From Erysipelotrichaceae bacterium (GTDB taxonomy: Bacteria; Bacillota_I; Bacilli_A; ML615J-28; CAG-313): a DNA stretch of 64,000 nucleotides. The stretch is taken from assembly GCA_015059015.1 (NCBI GenBank), contig SVBG01000010.1, positions 31,757 to 95,756 on the forward strand, in the 5' to 3' direction. Made by a program: the position numbers and the translations under genes. Shown here piece by piece: positions 1 through 7,520 of this stretch. Position 1 is the stretch's first letter. Every line of letters starts with the position of its first letter. The notes beneath the pieces are model-generated. The model ran no database searches, was not told the DNA's origin, and worked only from the letters and a program-made list of their open reading frames with translations.

Positions 1-40
1 ATCATATTTTCTAAAAGTAAACAATTATAACTTCCTTTCT

Positions 41-73
41 AAAGTCTTAAATTGTATTTAAGTCTTTTTTTTA
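41..73 (+). terminator. Hairpin with T-run, plus strand
   Basis: A 12-bp stem with one mismatch (arms at 41-52 and 56-67) is followed by a run of T on the plus strand. It would stop transcription entering from the left and converging on the prophage, so it may belong to a host gene just outside the window. It does not have a T-run in the minus direction, the direction of the neighbouring prophage gene. Confidence 0.4.
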
Positions 74-77
74 TTTA

Positions 78-344
78 TTAAAATGGAATATAAAGATTTA
101 CAGCTTTAAGAATTTTATCAAATGAATTTAAATCTTTAAAATTAATAATTAAATTTCCATAATCTTCTGAATCAAAAATAATTACTTCATTTAATTCTTC
201 AAATGCTTCAACTATTGTTAATAAATCTTCATATTTTTTTAAATCTTTTTCATATGATTCATACGATAAATTATATTTATTGTTCTTTGCATTTTCCATT
301 AAATCTTTTAATGTTTTTATATTTTCTTTTATAAATTCTATCAT
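78..344 (-). CDS. Small charged protein of unknown function (prophage)
   Basis: An 88-residue soluble, lysine- and glutamate-rich protein, mostly predicted helical, with no signal or membrane segment. Its ATG begins one base after the stop codon of the upstream gene (346-735), and its Shine-Dalgarno (GGAG) lies inside that gene's end, so the two are translationally coupled. It is the last gene of the leftmost prophage operon. I do not recognise a family. Being downstream of the integrase, it could be an accessory or regulatory gene. Confidence 0.7.
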   Translation of the reverse strand: MIEFIKENIKTLKDLMENAKNNKYNLSYESYEKDLKKYEDLLTIVEAFEELNEVIIFDSEDYGNLIINFKDLNSFDKILKAVNLYIPF

Positions 345-345
345 T

Positions 346-735
346 TTAACTATCTCCTAGAAAATCAAAAATATCTAATTGAATGAATTTAATTTTTTTC
401 TTTTGTAATAATTCTCTTTGAAGTAAATAATTTACAATAGATTCAACATCAGTAAAAACTTCCAACCAACCATAACCAGAATATCTATCTTCTTTAAACT
501 CAAACCTAATACAAATTTTTCCACAAAATTTACTTGCTAAAAAAGTATTTGTACCTGTTTTAATATGTCTATAATCTTCAATTTTAATTTCTAATTGTTT
601 ATATCTTAACCCTTTATCAAAATAAATTATTAATCTATTATCATCATCAATAACTGATGATTTTATTTCACAATGTTCAGTAATATAAAAATCAAAATCT
701 TCAATAATACTCTTTAAATAAGATTGTTTAAACAT
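346..735 (-). CDS. Unknown soluble protein downstream of integrase (prophage)
   Basis: A 129-residue protein without signal or membrane helices, alternating strand and helix by composition, with a lysine-rich stretch near the C-terminus (around residues 112-116). A good Shine-Dalgarno (AGGTG) precedes the ATG at 735. It starts only about 8 bases after the integrase stop, so it is co-transcribed with the integrase and the 88-residue gene that follows. No family recognised. Position suggests an integration/excision accessory or lysogeny-control role, but nothing in the sequence proves it. Confidence 0.7.
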   Translation of the reverse strand: MFKQSYLKSIIEDFDFYITEHCEIKSSVIDDDNRLIIYFDKGLRYKQLEIKIEDYRHIKTGTNTFLASKFCGKICIRFEFKEDRYSGYGWLEVFTDVESIVNYLLQRELLQKKKIKFIQLDIFDFLGDS

Positions 736-743
736 GTTATCAC

Positions 744-1577
744 CTAATAATTCATATTTTGTATAAACTGCTGTTGGATATATTCATTATCATAATGAAC
801 ATATCTTTCAGTAGTTTTTAAATTTTTATGTCCCATTAATGTCATTAATATAAATAATGATGTTCCATTTTTATGTAATATTGATGCAAAAGTATGTCTT
901 AACATATGTGGATGAAATTTATTTAAAGCTAATTGTTTTTTTATTCTTTCAAATAAATTTCTTACTGCAGAATAACTAGTATTTTCAAATAATAAAACTT
1001 GATCTAAATTTTTTAGATGTAATTTTAACAAGTATGCAGTTCCTTCTCTAAAATAACAATATCTACTTTTAGATGTTTTTGTTTGAACTAAATAAATCGA
1101 ATTGTTTGTAAAATTAATATTTTTCACTTGTATATTTAAAAGTTCATTAATACGAATACCAGTTTCTAAAAGAAGAAACATAATTAATTTATTTTTTAAA
1201 ATAAGTTTTTCACTTGTATTTAAATAATTAACTAAATTATTTAATTCTATAGTATTAAGACTATTAAAATGATTTTGTTTTTCTTTTAACATTTTTAAAT
1301 TATTTAAATACTCATTTTCTATTTGACAATATTCAAACATTTTCTTTAATGGTTTAAATCTTTTGTTAATAGTACTATTGGATACATTATTCTCATGCAT
1401 TTCATAAATGTATTGTAATAATACTTTAGATGTAATCTCATCATCAGTTAAAATATCATTCTTATTTAAAAATTTAAATAAAGAATTTAAATGAGATAAA
1501 TAACATTTATAAGTTCCTTCAGATAATGTAGCTTTAACAAAAGATAAATATAAATTTTTCATCTCTGCTAACAACAT
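744..1577 (-). CDS. Tyrosine recombinase (phage integrase, XerC/D-like)
   Basis: A 277-residue site-specific recombinase that would integrate and excise the prophage circle. The N-terminal SAM-like core-binding domain covers roughly residues 5-90 and the catalytic domain about 105-275. The catalytic set is visible: Arg142 (TGIRINELL), a beta-hairpin lysine in QTKTSKSR, His224 and Arg227 (HMLRHTF), His250 (LMGHKN) and the nucleophile Tyr259 (ERYVHY). Length fits XerC/D-like enzymes. Its Shine-Dalgarno (TAGGAG) overlaps the stop codon of the 46-residue gene upstream. Known: many inoviruses lack their own integrase and borrow host XerCD, so a self-encoded one matters here. Target is probably the tRNA-Arg gene at the other end. 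Confidence 0.9.
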   Translation of the reverse strand: MLLAEMKNLYLSFVKATLSEGTYKCYLSHLNSLFKFLNKNDILTDDEITSKVLLQYIYEMHENNVSNSTINKRFKPLKKMFEYCQIENEYLNNLKMLKEKQNHFNSLNTIELNNLVNYLNTSEKLILKNKLIMFLLLETGIRINELLNIQVKNINFTNNSIYLVQTKTSKSRYCYFREGTAYLLKLHLKNLDQVLLFENTSYSAVRNLFERIKKQLALNKFHPHMLRHTFASILHKNGTSLFILMTLMGHKNLKTTERYVHYDNEYIQQQFIQNMNY

Positions 1578-1588
1578 ATTTTATACTC

Positions 1589-1729
1589 CTATTTTGGTAA
1601 TATAGATTTTATTTCTTCTAAAATTTCATTTTTTACTACAACATTTACATTATTTTTATCACATATTTTTTCTACTTCATCATAAACATTTTTTATATTT
1701 AAAATAAATATTTCAATAATATCATTCAT
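1589..1729 (-). CDS. 46-residue acidic helical protein (prophage)
   Basis: A short reading frame found by reading the gap between rep and the integrase. It starts MNDIIEIFILN and ends EEIKSILPK. Support: an AGGA-type Shine-Dalgarno about 7 bases upstream that overlaps the rep stop region, a stop that itself carries the integrase ribosome site, and no other use for the 160-base gap. The protein is helical and slightly acidic with no membrane segment. It could be a replication or copy-control accessory, but no family is recognised. Confidence 0.55.
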   Translation of the reverse strand: MNDIIEIFILNIKNVYDEVEKICDKNNVNVVVKNEILEEIKSILPK

Positions 1730-1738
1730 TACAATTTC

Positions 1739-2839
1739 CTAATTATTAATTTTTTGTTTTCCAATACTTTTAACATAATTCAAAGTTAAAGTATTATAAC
1801 CTAAAGTAGATAATTTTTCATTAACACAATTTAATGATTTTCTTTCAAATTCAGCCATATTTGAATAAGCTAATTCTTCAACTAATTTGTATAATTCATT
1901 TTCACCATTAATTAAAGTATACATCGCAAGAAAACGAGAACAAGAACGTTTAAACCATTCACAACATGTATCAAATGAATTAGTAGATTTAGGACTAGAT
2001 AATATTTCAATTGCTTTAATATCTTCTAATAATTTACTCCAAAGAGGATGAACATTACCTTCTTCATCAAGTAAAGTAAGAAAATCATTTAAAGTTCCTA
2101 GAACTACTGAATTAAATAAATCTAAATTATCTTCTTCATAAGCTAATAAGAATGCATTAATAATGCATGTGATTTTTGAGTGATCTTGTATTTGCATTTC
2201 AATACGCATCCAAGGTTCAGCAAGAGGATCTAATCCCTGTTCAACAGCTTTATTATAAATACGAGTAAAAGAAGAACTGGTTCCTTTTTTACCTGCATAG
2301 ATAGTTAAAGGTTTTACTTTTGCCTCTTCCTCATTTTTAGGTGGTTGCCCAGTGATTATATAACCTTTTGAATAAATTGATTTAAAATATCCATCATTAA
2401 TACAATTATACATAACCCACATATTTAAAGGATAATCACCTAATATATCAGTAGCAGGATCTAAACGAGTATATTTAGCACTTAATTGATTACAATAATT
2501 AAATAGATTAAACCAAAGTTTTCTTTCTAATAAATATCTACAACCAACACCAGTTACCTGGAGTAATGTTGTAAATTTATCATTTTTATTTCTTGGTCCA
2601 AATAGTAAAAGATTAATTCCTTCTACTAACGAAACTCTATATTTAAATCCATGAAAACCTTGTTCCAAATCACACATAAAATTAATAAATCTTTCAGGAA
2701 TTTCTAATAATTTTAATAACTCATCTAATTCTATATAAGATTTAGGTTTACCCAAATTAATATCAAAAGTATCATAATATGGAATATGATCAAATACGCA
2801 TTGAAACCAGTCAAAACAAGAAGATATTGTATAACTCAT
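1739..2839 (-). CDS. Rolling-circle replication initiator (Rep_trans family)
   Basis: A 366-residue protein that would nick the phage origin and start rolling-circle replication. Recognisable Rep_trans (RstA/phage initiation factor, Pfam Rep_trans) features in order: the RLDPATD motif at about 125-131, the TIYAG strand at about 179-183, the conserved FTRIYNKAVE block at 191-200 holding the presumed catalytic Tyr195, and RIEMQI at 212-217. Length is typical. The ATG at 2839 has an AGGAGA site. A GC-rich hairpin lies 30-50 bases upstream. Only a few bases separate its stop from the 46-residue gene, so it leads the rep-integrase operon. Family assignment is firm; the catalytic tyrosine is inferred from alignment by eye. 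Confidence 0.85.
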   Translation of the reverse strand: MSYTISSCFDWFQCVFDHIPYYDTFDINLGKPKSYIELDELLKLLEIPERFINFMCDLEQGFHGFKYRVSLVEGINLLLFGPRNKNDKFTTLLQVTGVGCRYLLERKLWFNLFNYCNQLSAKYTRLDPATDILGDYPLNMWVMYNCINDGYFKSIYSKGYIITGQPPKNEEEAKVKPLTIYAGKKGTSSSFTRIYNKAVEQGLDPLAEPWMRIEMQIQDHSKITCIINAFLLAYEEDNLDLFNSVVLGTLNDFLTLLDEEGNVHPLWSKLLEDIKAIEILSSPKSTNSFDTCCEWFKRSCSRFLAMYTLINGENELYKLVEELAYSNMAEFERKSLNCVNEKLSTLGYNTLTLNYVKSIGKQKINN

Positions 2840-2869
2840 AATAATCTCCTAGTATATATTAATAGTGCG

Positions 2870-2891
2870 AGGGGGTGTTACAATACCCCTT
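2870..2891. other. GC-rich hairpin upstream of rep (candidate origin or regulatory structure)
   Basis: The arms GGGGT (2872-2876) and ACCCC (2885-2889), extended by a wobble and an A-T pair, enclose an 8-base loop. In the minus direction no T-run follows, so it is not a normal terminator. Its place just in front of the rolling-circle initiator fits a nick-site hairpin, but no nick motif is proven. Confidence 0.4.
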
Positions 2892-2904
2892 AAATTTTTT
2901 GAAG

Positions 2905-3147
2905 CTATAATTCTTCATCAAAAAATACATCACTTTCATCTTCTGGAGCTGCATTAACAGATTTATTCTTTTTATTGATTTCATTAAATCTTGCTTCAGC
3001 TTCAGCTTCTCCAATTGGAATATCTTCCATAGATTTAAATTTTTCTATTAATGGAAACATTGTAAATAAATGAAATATTAAGCATATTACAAGAATTACA
3101 ATTCCAATAACAATTCTATAATTAACTATAAAATCAATAATTTTCAT
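2905..3147 (-). CDS. Small membrane protein downstream of Zot-like ATPase (prophage)
   Basis: 80 residues, starting MKIIDFIVNYRIV. A start eight codons upstream is possible but would place the strong AAAGGAGAT ribosome site inside the gene, so I chose 3147. One hydrophobic helix at about residues 9-31 is followed by an acidic, hydrophilic tail ending DVFFDEEL. It starts 4 bases after the Zot-like gene stop, with its ribosome site inside that gene, so the two are coupled. Filamentous phages carry a small membrane partner with the assembly ATPase (gp11 beside gp1), and this could be its analogue. That is inference. Confidence 0.7.
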   Translation of the reverse strand: MKIIDFIVNYRIVIGIVILVICLIFHLFTMFPLIEKFKSMEDIPIGEAEAEARFNEINKKNKSVNAAPEDESDVFFDEEL

Positions 3148-3151
3148 CTGT

Positions 3152-4465
3152 TTATCTCCTTTCTGCAAAAGTGATGTATTGATTACTTAAATCTTCAGTA
3201 TTACATTTTGATGAGTAATACTTACTTGAATTAGATGTATAATTTGAATCTAATTCTCTAAATAATGCTTTATAAGAATGACTATCGAAAGTTCCCCAAA
3301 AAGCATATAATGGACCAACAAACTGATAACGATCATAAAGACCAGTATCATCTTTTAATTTAGTATCTTCTATTCTGTAATAACCTTTAAATCTTAATTT
3401 CATAATAGAATATGAAAATAAAAAGTTATTAATTTTATTTAATTTAACAATTAAATTTCTTAAAATACCTGGTGAATTATAATATTTATCCCATTCTTCA
3501 AGATATTTATCATATCTAAATAAATATTTAATTCGATATTTTAATTGATTAAAATTAATTGCTATTTTCTTTATTAAACTGCAAGCATTTTGAACTGATG
3601 GAAATACTCTAATCATTCTTTTATCATGATAACGAAGAAGAACATCCATTTGATCTCTTTCTTCTTTAAAATAATTTCCATTTTCTTGAACTGCAGCCCA
3701 ATAATAAATTAGATCATCTCCACCATTTCTTGCCAAAGAAAGTGTGATAGAAGAACCTGATTCTTTTTGTTCTTTAGAATTTGATTTAATATTTCCTTTA
3801 TGATGAGAAGCTTCATCATAAGTAACAACAACTGGATAACAAATTTGCCAGTTATTATCTCTTACTGCAGTATTTAATTCCATTGATTTTACATCAAACC
3901 ATTTAGCTAATTTTCTATGAGTTATATTATATCTATATCCGTTATGTAACATGTAATCACCAGGATAATTAATATTAAAATAGTACTCCATGTAATCATA
4001 AAGTAAATCTATTTTAGATTTAATACTTAAATAATCAGTATGATATGTATTTAATTCATTTTGAAAATGAGCTAAATAATTATAAAATGAGTTTTTAATT
4101 TTAGATCTATCTAACTGAACTGTATCAATAAATTCATTATTTATCATTTCTGCATTAACTAAATCATCAATATATTTATTAACTTCATTAAAGTTAATAT
4201 CTTTTAAAGATTCTTTTATCTCATGCATACGAGAATTTTGTTCCATAACTAAACCTTTAGTTATCATTTGAGAGATAAAATTTAATAAAGTAGATTTGTT
4301 AGATCCTTTTTTACCAAAAATTAAGCCACAATACCCTAAACTCATACAATAATAAGGCATATAATTATAGGATTTAAATAATGCATTTAATCTTACAATT
4401 TTAAATGTTAAAATTACAACAAGTAAAACAATTAACCAAAAAACTATTTCAGAAAATATTACCAT
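3152..4465 (-). CDS. Zot/pI-like filamentous phage assembly ATPase
   Basis: A 437-residue protein with a membrane helix at about residues 5-24 and a P-loop GKKGSNKST at 51-59 (GxxGxxKST), followed by a Walker B-like strand VVVTYDEA with Asp217-Glu218. Known: Zot/gene I proteins are inner-membrane ATPases that drive virion extrusion. Many have the helix after the ATPase domain; here it is N-terminal, as in several plectrovirus and Gram-positive versions. The start ATGGTAA overlaps the stop of the 58-residue membrane protein upstream by 7 bases. The neighbours are all tiny membrane proteins, as in inovirus morphogenesis modules. The fold is inferred from motifs and context, as overall sequence is divergent. 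Confidence 0.75.
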   Translation of the reverse strand: MVIFSEIVFWLIVLLVVILTFKIVRLNALFKSYNYMPYYCMSLGYCGLIFGKKGSNKSTLLNFISQMITKGLVMEQNSRMHEIKESLKDINFNEVNKYIDDLVNAEMINNEFIDTVQLDRSKIKNSFYNYLAHFQNELNTYHTDYLSIKSKIDLLYDYMEYYFNINYPGDYMLHNGYRYNITHRKLAKWFDVKSMELNTAVRDNNWQICYPVVVTYDEASHHKGNIKSNSKEQKESGSSITLSLARNGGDDLIYYWAAVQENGNYFKEERDQMDVLLRYHDKRMIRVFPSVQNACSLIKKIAINFNQLKYRIKYLFRYDKYLEEWDKYYNSPGILRNLIVKLNKINNFLFSYSIMKLRFKGYYRIEDTKLKDDTGLYDRYQFVGPLYAFWGTFDSHSYKALFRELDSNYTSNSSKYYSSKCNTEDLSNQYITFAERR

Positions 4466-4635
4466 TCAACACTTCTTTTATATAATTTTCTAACAGTTAG
4501 ATAGACTAAAATAATTGGAAGTAAAACAAAAGAAACTAATACAACTACTATTAATAACAAAGTAATTAATATTTTTAAAAACCAGTTTCTAGTTCCTGTA
4601 ATAGCTTGAGCAATACCATAAATCATGTTAATCAT
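4459..4635 (-). CDS. 58-residue membrane protein (prophage), found in a gap
   Basis: A reading frame starting MINMIYGIAQAITGTRNWF and ending YKRSVEW, with one long hydrophobic segment at about residues 20-48 and a basic C-terminus. Its ATG overlaps the upstream stop as ATGA (4632-4635) and its stop overlaps the Zot-like start as ATGGTAA (4459-4465). Both overlaps are classic translational coupling and strongly support a real gene. Size and topology suit a minor coat or tip protein (pVII/pIX/pVI type), though that role is inferred from place and shape only. Confidence 0.75.
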   Translation of the reverse strand: MINMIYGIAQAITGTRNWFLKILITLLLIVVVLVSFVLLPIILVYLTVRKLYKRSVEW

Positions 4636-4886
4636 TTAAAAAATCTCCTTTGATTAGGTGGTAGTTGCTTATCTTCTTCAAGTATAGATTCGATAATATT
4701 AACAAAATCATTAATATACAACTTTTGTGCAACTCCAGTTTCTTTATCTATTGTTTGACAATAAATAATATTTTTATATAGATTTTCATAAATATCAAAT
4801 CTATTTTTTAAAATCGACTGTCTAAAAAATAAGACAATACCAAATACTAATAATATGCAAAATAAAATAATAATTAATATAATCAT
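4632..4886 (-). CDS. 84-residue membrane-anchored protein (prophage)
   Basis: An N-terminal hydrophobic helix (residues about 2-22, rich in Ile and Leu) is followed by a 60-residue soluble domain ending PPNQRRFFK. It could be read as an uncleaved anchor. Its stop TGA overlaps the next gene's ATG. It starts one base downstream of the previous stop region, so it sits inside the coupled run of small genes before the Zot-like ATPase. No family recognised; a minor structural or assembly protein is the most natural guess. Confidence 0.7.
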   Translation of the reverse strand: MIILIIILFCILLVFGIVLFFRQSILKNRFDIYENLYKNIIYCQTIDKETGVAQKLYINDFVNIIESILEEDKQLPPNQRRFFK

Positions 4887-4887
4887 A

Positions 4888-5142
4888 TTAACTCCTTAAT
4901 AAACTTTTTTTAAAATTATAGAATTTTTTTCTTAAATAAAATGCAATATGCCAATTAAAATAAGGATGATCAGAAAGATTTTTTATATAACATTCTTGAA
5001 TAACAAATAAACATTGTTTAGAAAGTTTATTTAAAGAATTAAAAAATTTTTCTGCTTTATAATAATCAAGATTAATATATTCAGAATAAAAATCAAAATA
5101 ATAATTAACATCAAATTTAGAAAATTTAATATTTTTTTTCAT
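4888..5142 (-). CDS. 84-residue basic aromatic-rich protein (prophage)
   Basis: A soluble protein rich in Lys, Phe and Tyr (MKKNIKFSKFDVNYYFDFYS at the start, KKSLLRS at the end). It has no signal or membrane helix. It lies between two other small genes with only 1-10 bases on either side, so it is part of the leftward morphogenesis/replication operon. A small basic protein at this place could bind nucleic acid, but no motif shows it. Confidence 0.65.
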   Translation of the reverse strand: MKKNIKFSKFDVNYYFDFYSEYINLDYYKAEKFFNSLNKLSKQCLFVIQECYIKNLSDHPYFNWHIAFYLRKKFYNFKKSLLRS

Positions 5143-5152
5143 AATTAAACTC

Positions 5153-5503
5153 CTAACAAATTAAATGATAATAAAAATCTTCAGCTTTTGTCAAAGTATA
5201 AGCTTCAACAAAACAATCTAAATAATGAGAATTAAAAAATCTATAACAAGATTTACAAGAATCATCATATAAAAAACCTATAATCTTAAATCTTTTTGTT
5301 TTATAATCAAGTATAGAAACACAAATAGTATATTTCCATTTAGTCAAACTATCAAAACTATTAGAATATGAACTTAATTTTATAGGTAAAACTTTTGTAT
5401 AATCTTTTATAAAATCAACAAAATCTAAATAAGATTGAAAAGTTTTTATTTCATTATTATTACATACTGATAAATTTAATTCATTAAATCTAAAAAATAA
5501 CAT
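5153..5503 (-). CDS. 116-residue unknown protein, first gene of the left prophage operon
   Basis: A soluble protein starting MLFFRFNELNLSVCNN with scattered cysteines (CKSC at about residues 84-87). It has no membrane helix. A GGAG site precedes the ATG at 5503. Its start faces the divergent plus-strand cassette that begins at 5575, so the 70 bases between them should hold two promoters. Being the first gene of the rep/Zot operon it could be regulatory. No family recognised. Confidence 0.65.
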   Translation of the reverse strand: MLFFRFNELNLSVCNNNEIKTFQSYLDFVDFIKDYTKVLPIKLSSYSNSFDSLTKWKYTICVSILDYKTKRFKIIGFLYDDSCKSCYRFFNSHYLDCFVEAYTLTKAEDFYYHLIC

Positions 5504-5521
5504 GTTTTACTCCTTAATAAT

Positions 5522-5550
5522 TTGATTTTAGTTTTATAATTTGATATAAT
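5522..5550 (+). promoter_or_regulatory. Sigma-A-like promoter for the plus-strand trio
   Basis: TTGATT at 5522-5527, a 17-base spacer and a perfect TATAAT at 5545-5550, followed by a GGGAGA ribosome site and the ATG at 5575. It is the best promoter seen inside the prophage and is directed against the rest of its genes. Confidence 0.65.
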
Positions 5551-5574
5551 ATGTAAAAAAGGGAGATAGATAAA

Positions 5575-5769
5575 ATGTGGAATATAATTAAGTTTTTAGA
5601 TATTTATTATAATGAAAATCCTAGTCAAAATTTTGTTGCTGGAAATCAAGAATATGATGTTGAAAAAATAATATATTTTTTAATAATATTAGTTTTAAGC
5701 GCAACAATAGTGTTTTTAATATGTTATATTATTGATATAAAACATAAAGATAAAGATAAAAAGAAATAA
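5575..5769 (+). CDS. Mini-membrane protein, paralogue 1 of 3 (prophage, reverse-oriented cassette)
   Basis: 64 residues: an N-terminal amphipathic start MWNIIKFLDIYYNENPSQN, a membrane helix at about 33-52 and a Lys-rich tail (HKDKDKKK). The N-terminal pattern M-x-N-I-x-K-[FY]-L followed by N-P-[SN]-Q is shared with the next two genes, so all three derive from one ancestor. It has its own good promoter and GGGAGA ribosome site. The plan (short N-terminus, one helix, basic cytoplasmic tail) resembles a coat protein, but also resembles type I toxins or superinfection-exclusion peptides. Function is not decidable from sequence. Confidence 0.7.
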   Translation: MWNIIKFLDIYYNENPSQNFVAGNQEYDVEKIIYFLIILVLSATIVFLICYIIDIKHKDKDKKK

Positions 5770-5796
5770 AAATAATGAAAATGGAGATAAATAATT

Positions 5797-5988
5797 ATGC
5801 TTAATATATTTAAATTTTTAGAAACAATAATTCATCAAAACCCAAATCAAAATGTTACAATGAATGAAGATAAATATGATAAAACTTATTTTATAATTTT
5901 AATATTTGGAATCATATTTGTATTTTTATTAAGCTATTTTTTAGGAAATATAAAAGACAAATTTAAAAAGAAAAATGGAGATAAATAA
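5797..5988 (+). CDS. Mini-membrane protein, paralogue 2 of 3
   Basis: 63 residues starting MLNIFKFLETIIHQNPNQN, with a helix at about 31-50 and a basic tail (KDKFKKKNGDK). The ribosome site and spacer (ATGGAGATAAATAATT before the ATG) are identical to those of the third copy, a sign of tandem duplication of gene plus leader. It follows the first copy by 27 bases and is surely in the same transcript. Confidence 0.7.
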   Translation: MLNIFKFLETIIHQNPNQNVTMNEDKYDKTYFIILIFGIIFVFLLSYFLGNIKDKFKKKNGDK

Positions 5989-5990
5989 TT

Positions 5991-6173
5991 ATGCTTAATA
6001 TTTTTAAATATTTAAATATTATCGAACAACAAAATCCAAATCAAATAATAGAAAAAGGAAAACAAATTCAAATAGACATTAAAACTGGCATAATATTAAT
6101 TTTAATAGCAATTATTATAATTTTAATATCATTCATAATAGAATTAAAATTAAAAAGTAAAAGTAAGAAATAA
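5991..6173 (+). CDS. Mini-membrane protein, paralogue 3 of 3
   Basis: 60 residues starting MLNIFKYLNIIEQQNPNQI, with an Ile/Leu helix at about 33-50 and a basic tail (KLKSKSKK). It begins 2 bases after the second copy's stop. Its own stop codon sits in the left arm of a bidirectional terminator shared with the converging gene at 6174-7520. The N-terminal N-P-N-Q motif is kept although the middle has diverged. Confidence 0.7.
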   Translation: MLNIFKYLNIIEQQNPNQIIEKGKQIQIDIKTGIILILIAIIIILISFIIELKLKSKSKK

Positions 6174-6193
6174 TTATTTATTTCTTATTTTTT
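6164..6193. terminator. Bidirectional terminator between converging prophage operons
   Basis: A perfect 10-bp inverted repeat, TAAGAAATAA (6164-6173) and TTATTTCTTA (6178-6187), with a 4-base loop and T-runs on both sides. The stems encode the stop codons of both converging genes, a very compact layout. Confidence 0.75.
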
Positions 6194-7520
6194 TATAATA
6201 AACAAATAATTTAAAAGATATTAATAAAATAATAATTATTAATGAATAAAAAATAAAAGATTTTATAAAATTTGTAAAATTAAAATTTTTACAATTATCC
6301 TTGATAATAATTTGAGGAGGATCCTGTTGAATAATTTTAACACCTAAATATGAATAAACAATATTTGTAACATGAACCTCTTTAAAACCATCAATTGTTA
6401 AATTATAACCTAAAAGAGAAGCATCACCATAATCTTCTAAATATATAGAAGAAGAAAATCTATAATATGAATTATTTATATAAAATAATTCTCCATCTTT
6501 AGATAAAGAACTATCAATTATTAAGTTAGTATGCTTTAAACAATAATACCATAACCAAGTAAAATCTTCTTTATCATCTGAAAATATTGTAAAATCAAAA
6601 GTAAATTCTTTTCCATTATGAAAATTCGGATGTGAATAAACAATATGAAAAGAAATACTTTCCATATAATCAATATCTAATATATTTTGACATAAAATAT
6701 TTTCATAAATATTAAAATAAATTTTTAAATCTCTTTTATAATAATCAAGACCACTCGAACCATGTTTCATAATAGTATAAAATAATTTAATTGCATAAAA
6801 TTTATATTCAAATTCATAAAAATCAAAATTCATCACCCATTTTGAATTTATTATTGAATAAAAAACAATATCACTAGGATTAAATTCTTTTATTGAAGAA
6901 CTATATTCAACAAACTTTAAATCATTAGGTAAATAAGGATTATTTTCATAAAATTTACAAACATATGATTTATTTGTCAAAACAATATATCTACCATTAA
7001 GATCTTTTTCAACAAAATAAAATCTATAGAAAAAACAATTTTCATTTTTATAAAAATAACCAGTTGTATTATTTAAAAAAGAGAATTCATCAAGTAATTC
7101 TTCTTCTACAAAATCTAAAGTAAAAAGATTATTTGTATCTAATAAATATATTTGTTGAGCACAAATAGTAGGTGAATTATCATTTTCATATGCCCAATAC
7201 CCGTTATATACATAAATTTTTTCAAATAAAGTAGGATATAAATTTACAGTTGTATTAAACAATTCAGGTGGTAAATAATTATTTCCTTTCAATACAGGAT
7301 ATTTATTTTCGCCAACAACAAAATTATAACGCATTGCATTCACTTCTTCAAAATATCCTACTGAATCAGGTATTTGTTGATTAGCAGGTTGCATTGCTCT
7401 AGTAGATGTAACTATTAACTCTTTTCCATCTACATATACAGTTTCATTTGCTGCATGAACTGATGGTATTGTTAATAATAATAAAAAACAAATTAATAAA
7501 CTATAAATTATCTTTTTCAT
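6174..7520 (-). CDS. Secreted, C-terminally anchored protein, large (candidate adsorption/tip protein)
   Basis: 448 residues from the ATG at 7520 (MKKIIYSLLICFLLLLTIPS); a start 9 codons upstream would lengthen the N-terminus before a clear signal peptide, so I reject it. The signal peptide ends near VHAANE. A long aromatic-rich (Phe, Tyr, Asn) ectodomain follows, then a membrane helix at about 418-440 and a basic KKIRNK end. Known: the inovirus adsorption protein pIII has exactly this plan (Sec signal, ectodomain, C-terminal anchor). It overlaps the zinc-ribbon gene upstream by 20 bases. No recognised domain; the role is inferred from topology and position. Confidence 0.7.
   Translation of the reverse strand: MKKIIYSLLICFLLLLTIPSVHAANETVYVDGKELIVTSTRAMQPANQQIPDSVGYFEEVNAMRYNFVVGENKYPVLKGNNYLPPELFNTTVNLYPTLFEKIYVYNGYWAYENDNSPTICAQQIYLLDTNNLFTLDFVEEELLDEFSFLNNTTGYFYKNENCFFYRFYFVEKDLNGRYIVLTNKSYVCKFYENNPYLPNDLKFVEYSSSIKEFNPSDIVFYSIINSKWVMNFDFYEFEYKFYAIKLFYTIMKHGSSGLDYYKRDLKIYFNIYENILCQNILDIDYMESISFHIVYSHPNFHNGKEFTFDFTIFSDDKEDFTWLWYYCLKHTNLIIDSSLSKDGELFYINNSYYRFSSSIYLEDYGDASLLGYNLTIDGFKEVHVTNIVYSYLGVKIIQQDPPQIIIKDNCKNFNFTNFIKSFIFYSLIIIILLISFKLFVYYKKIRNK

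Noticed and set aside
1..77. Left attachment site of the prophage
   Set aside because: No copy of the tRNA-Arg 3' end sequence is present here, so the boundary cannot be placed.
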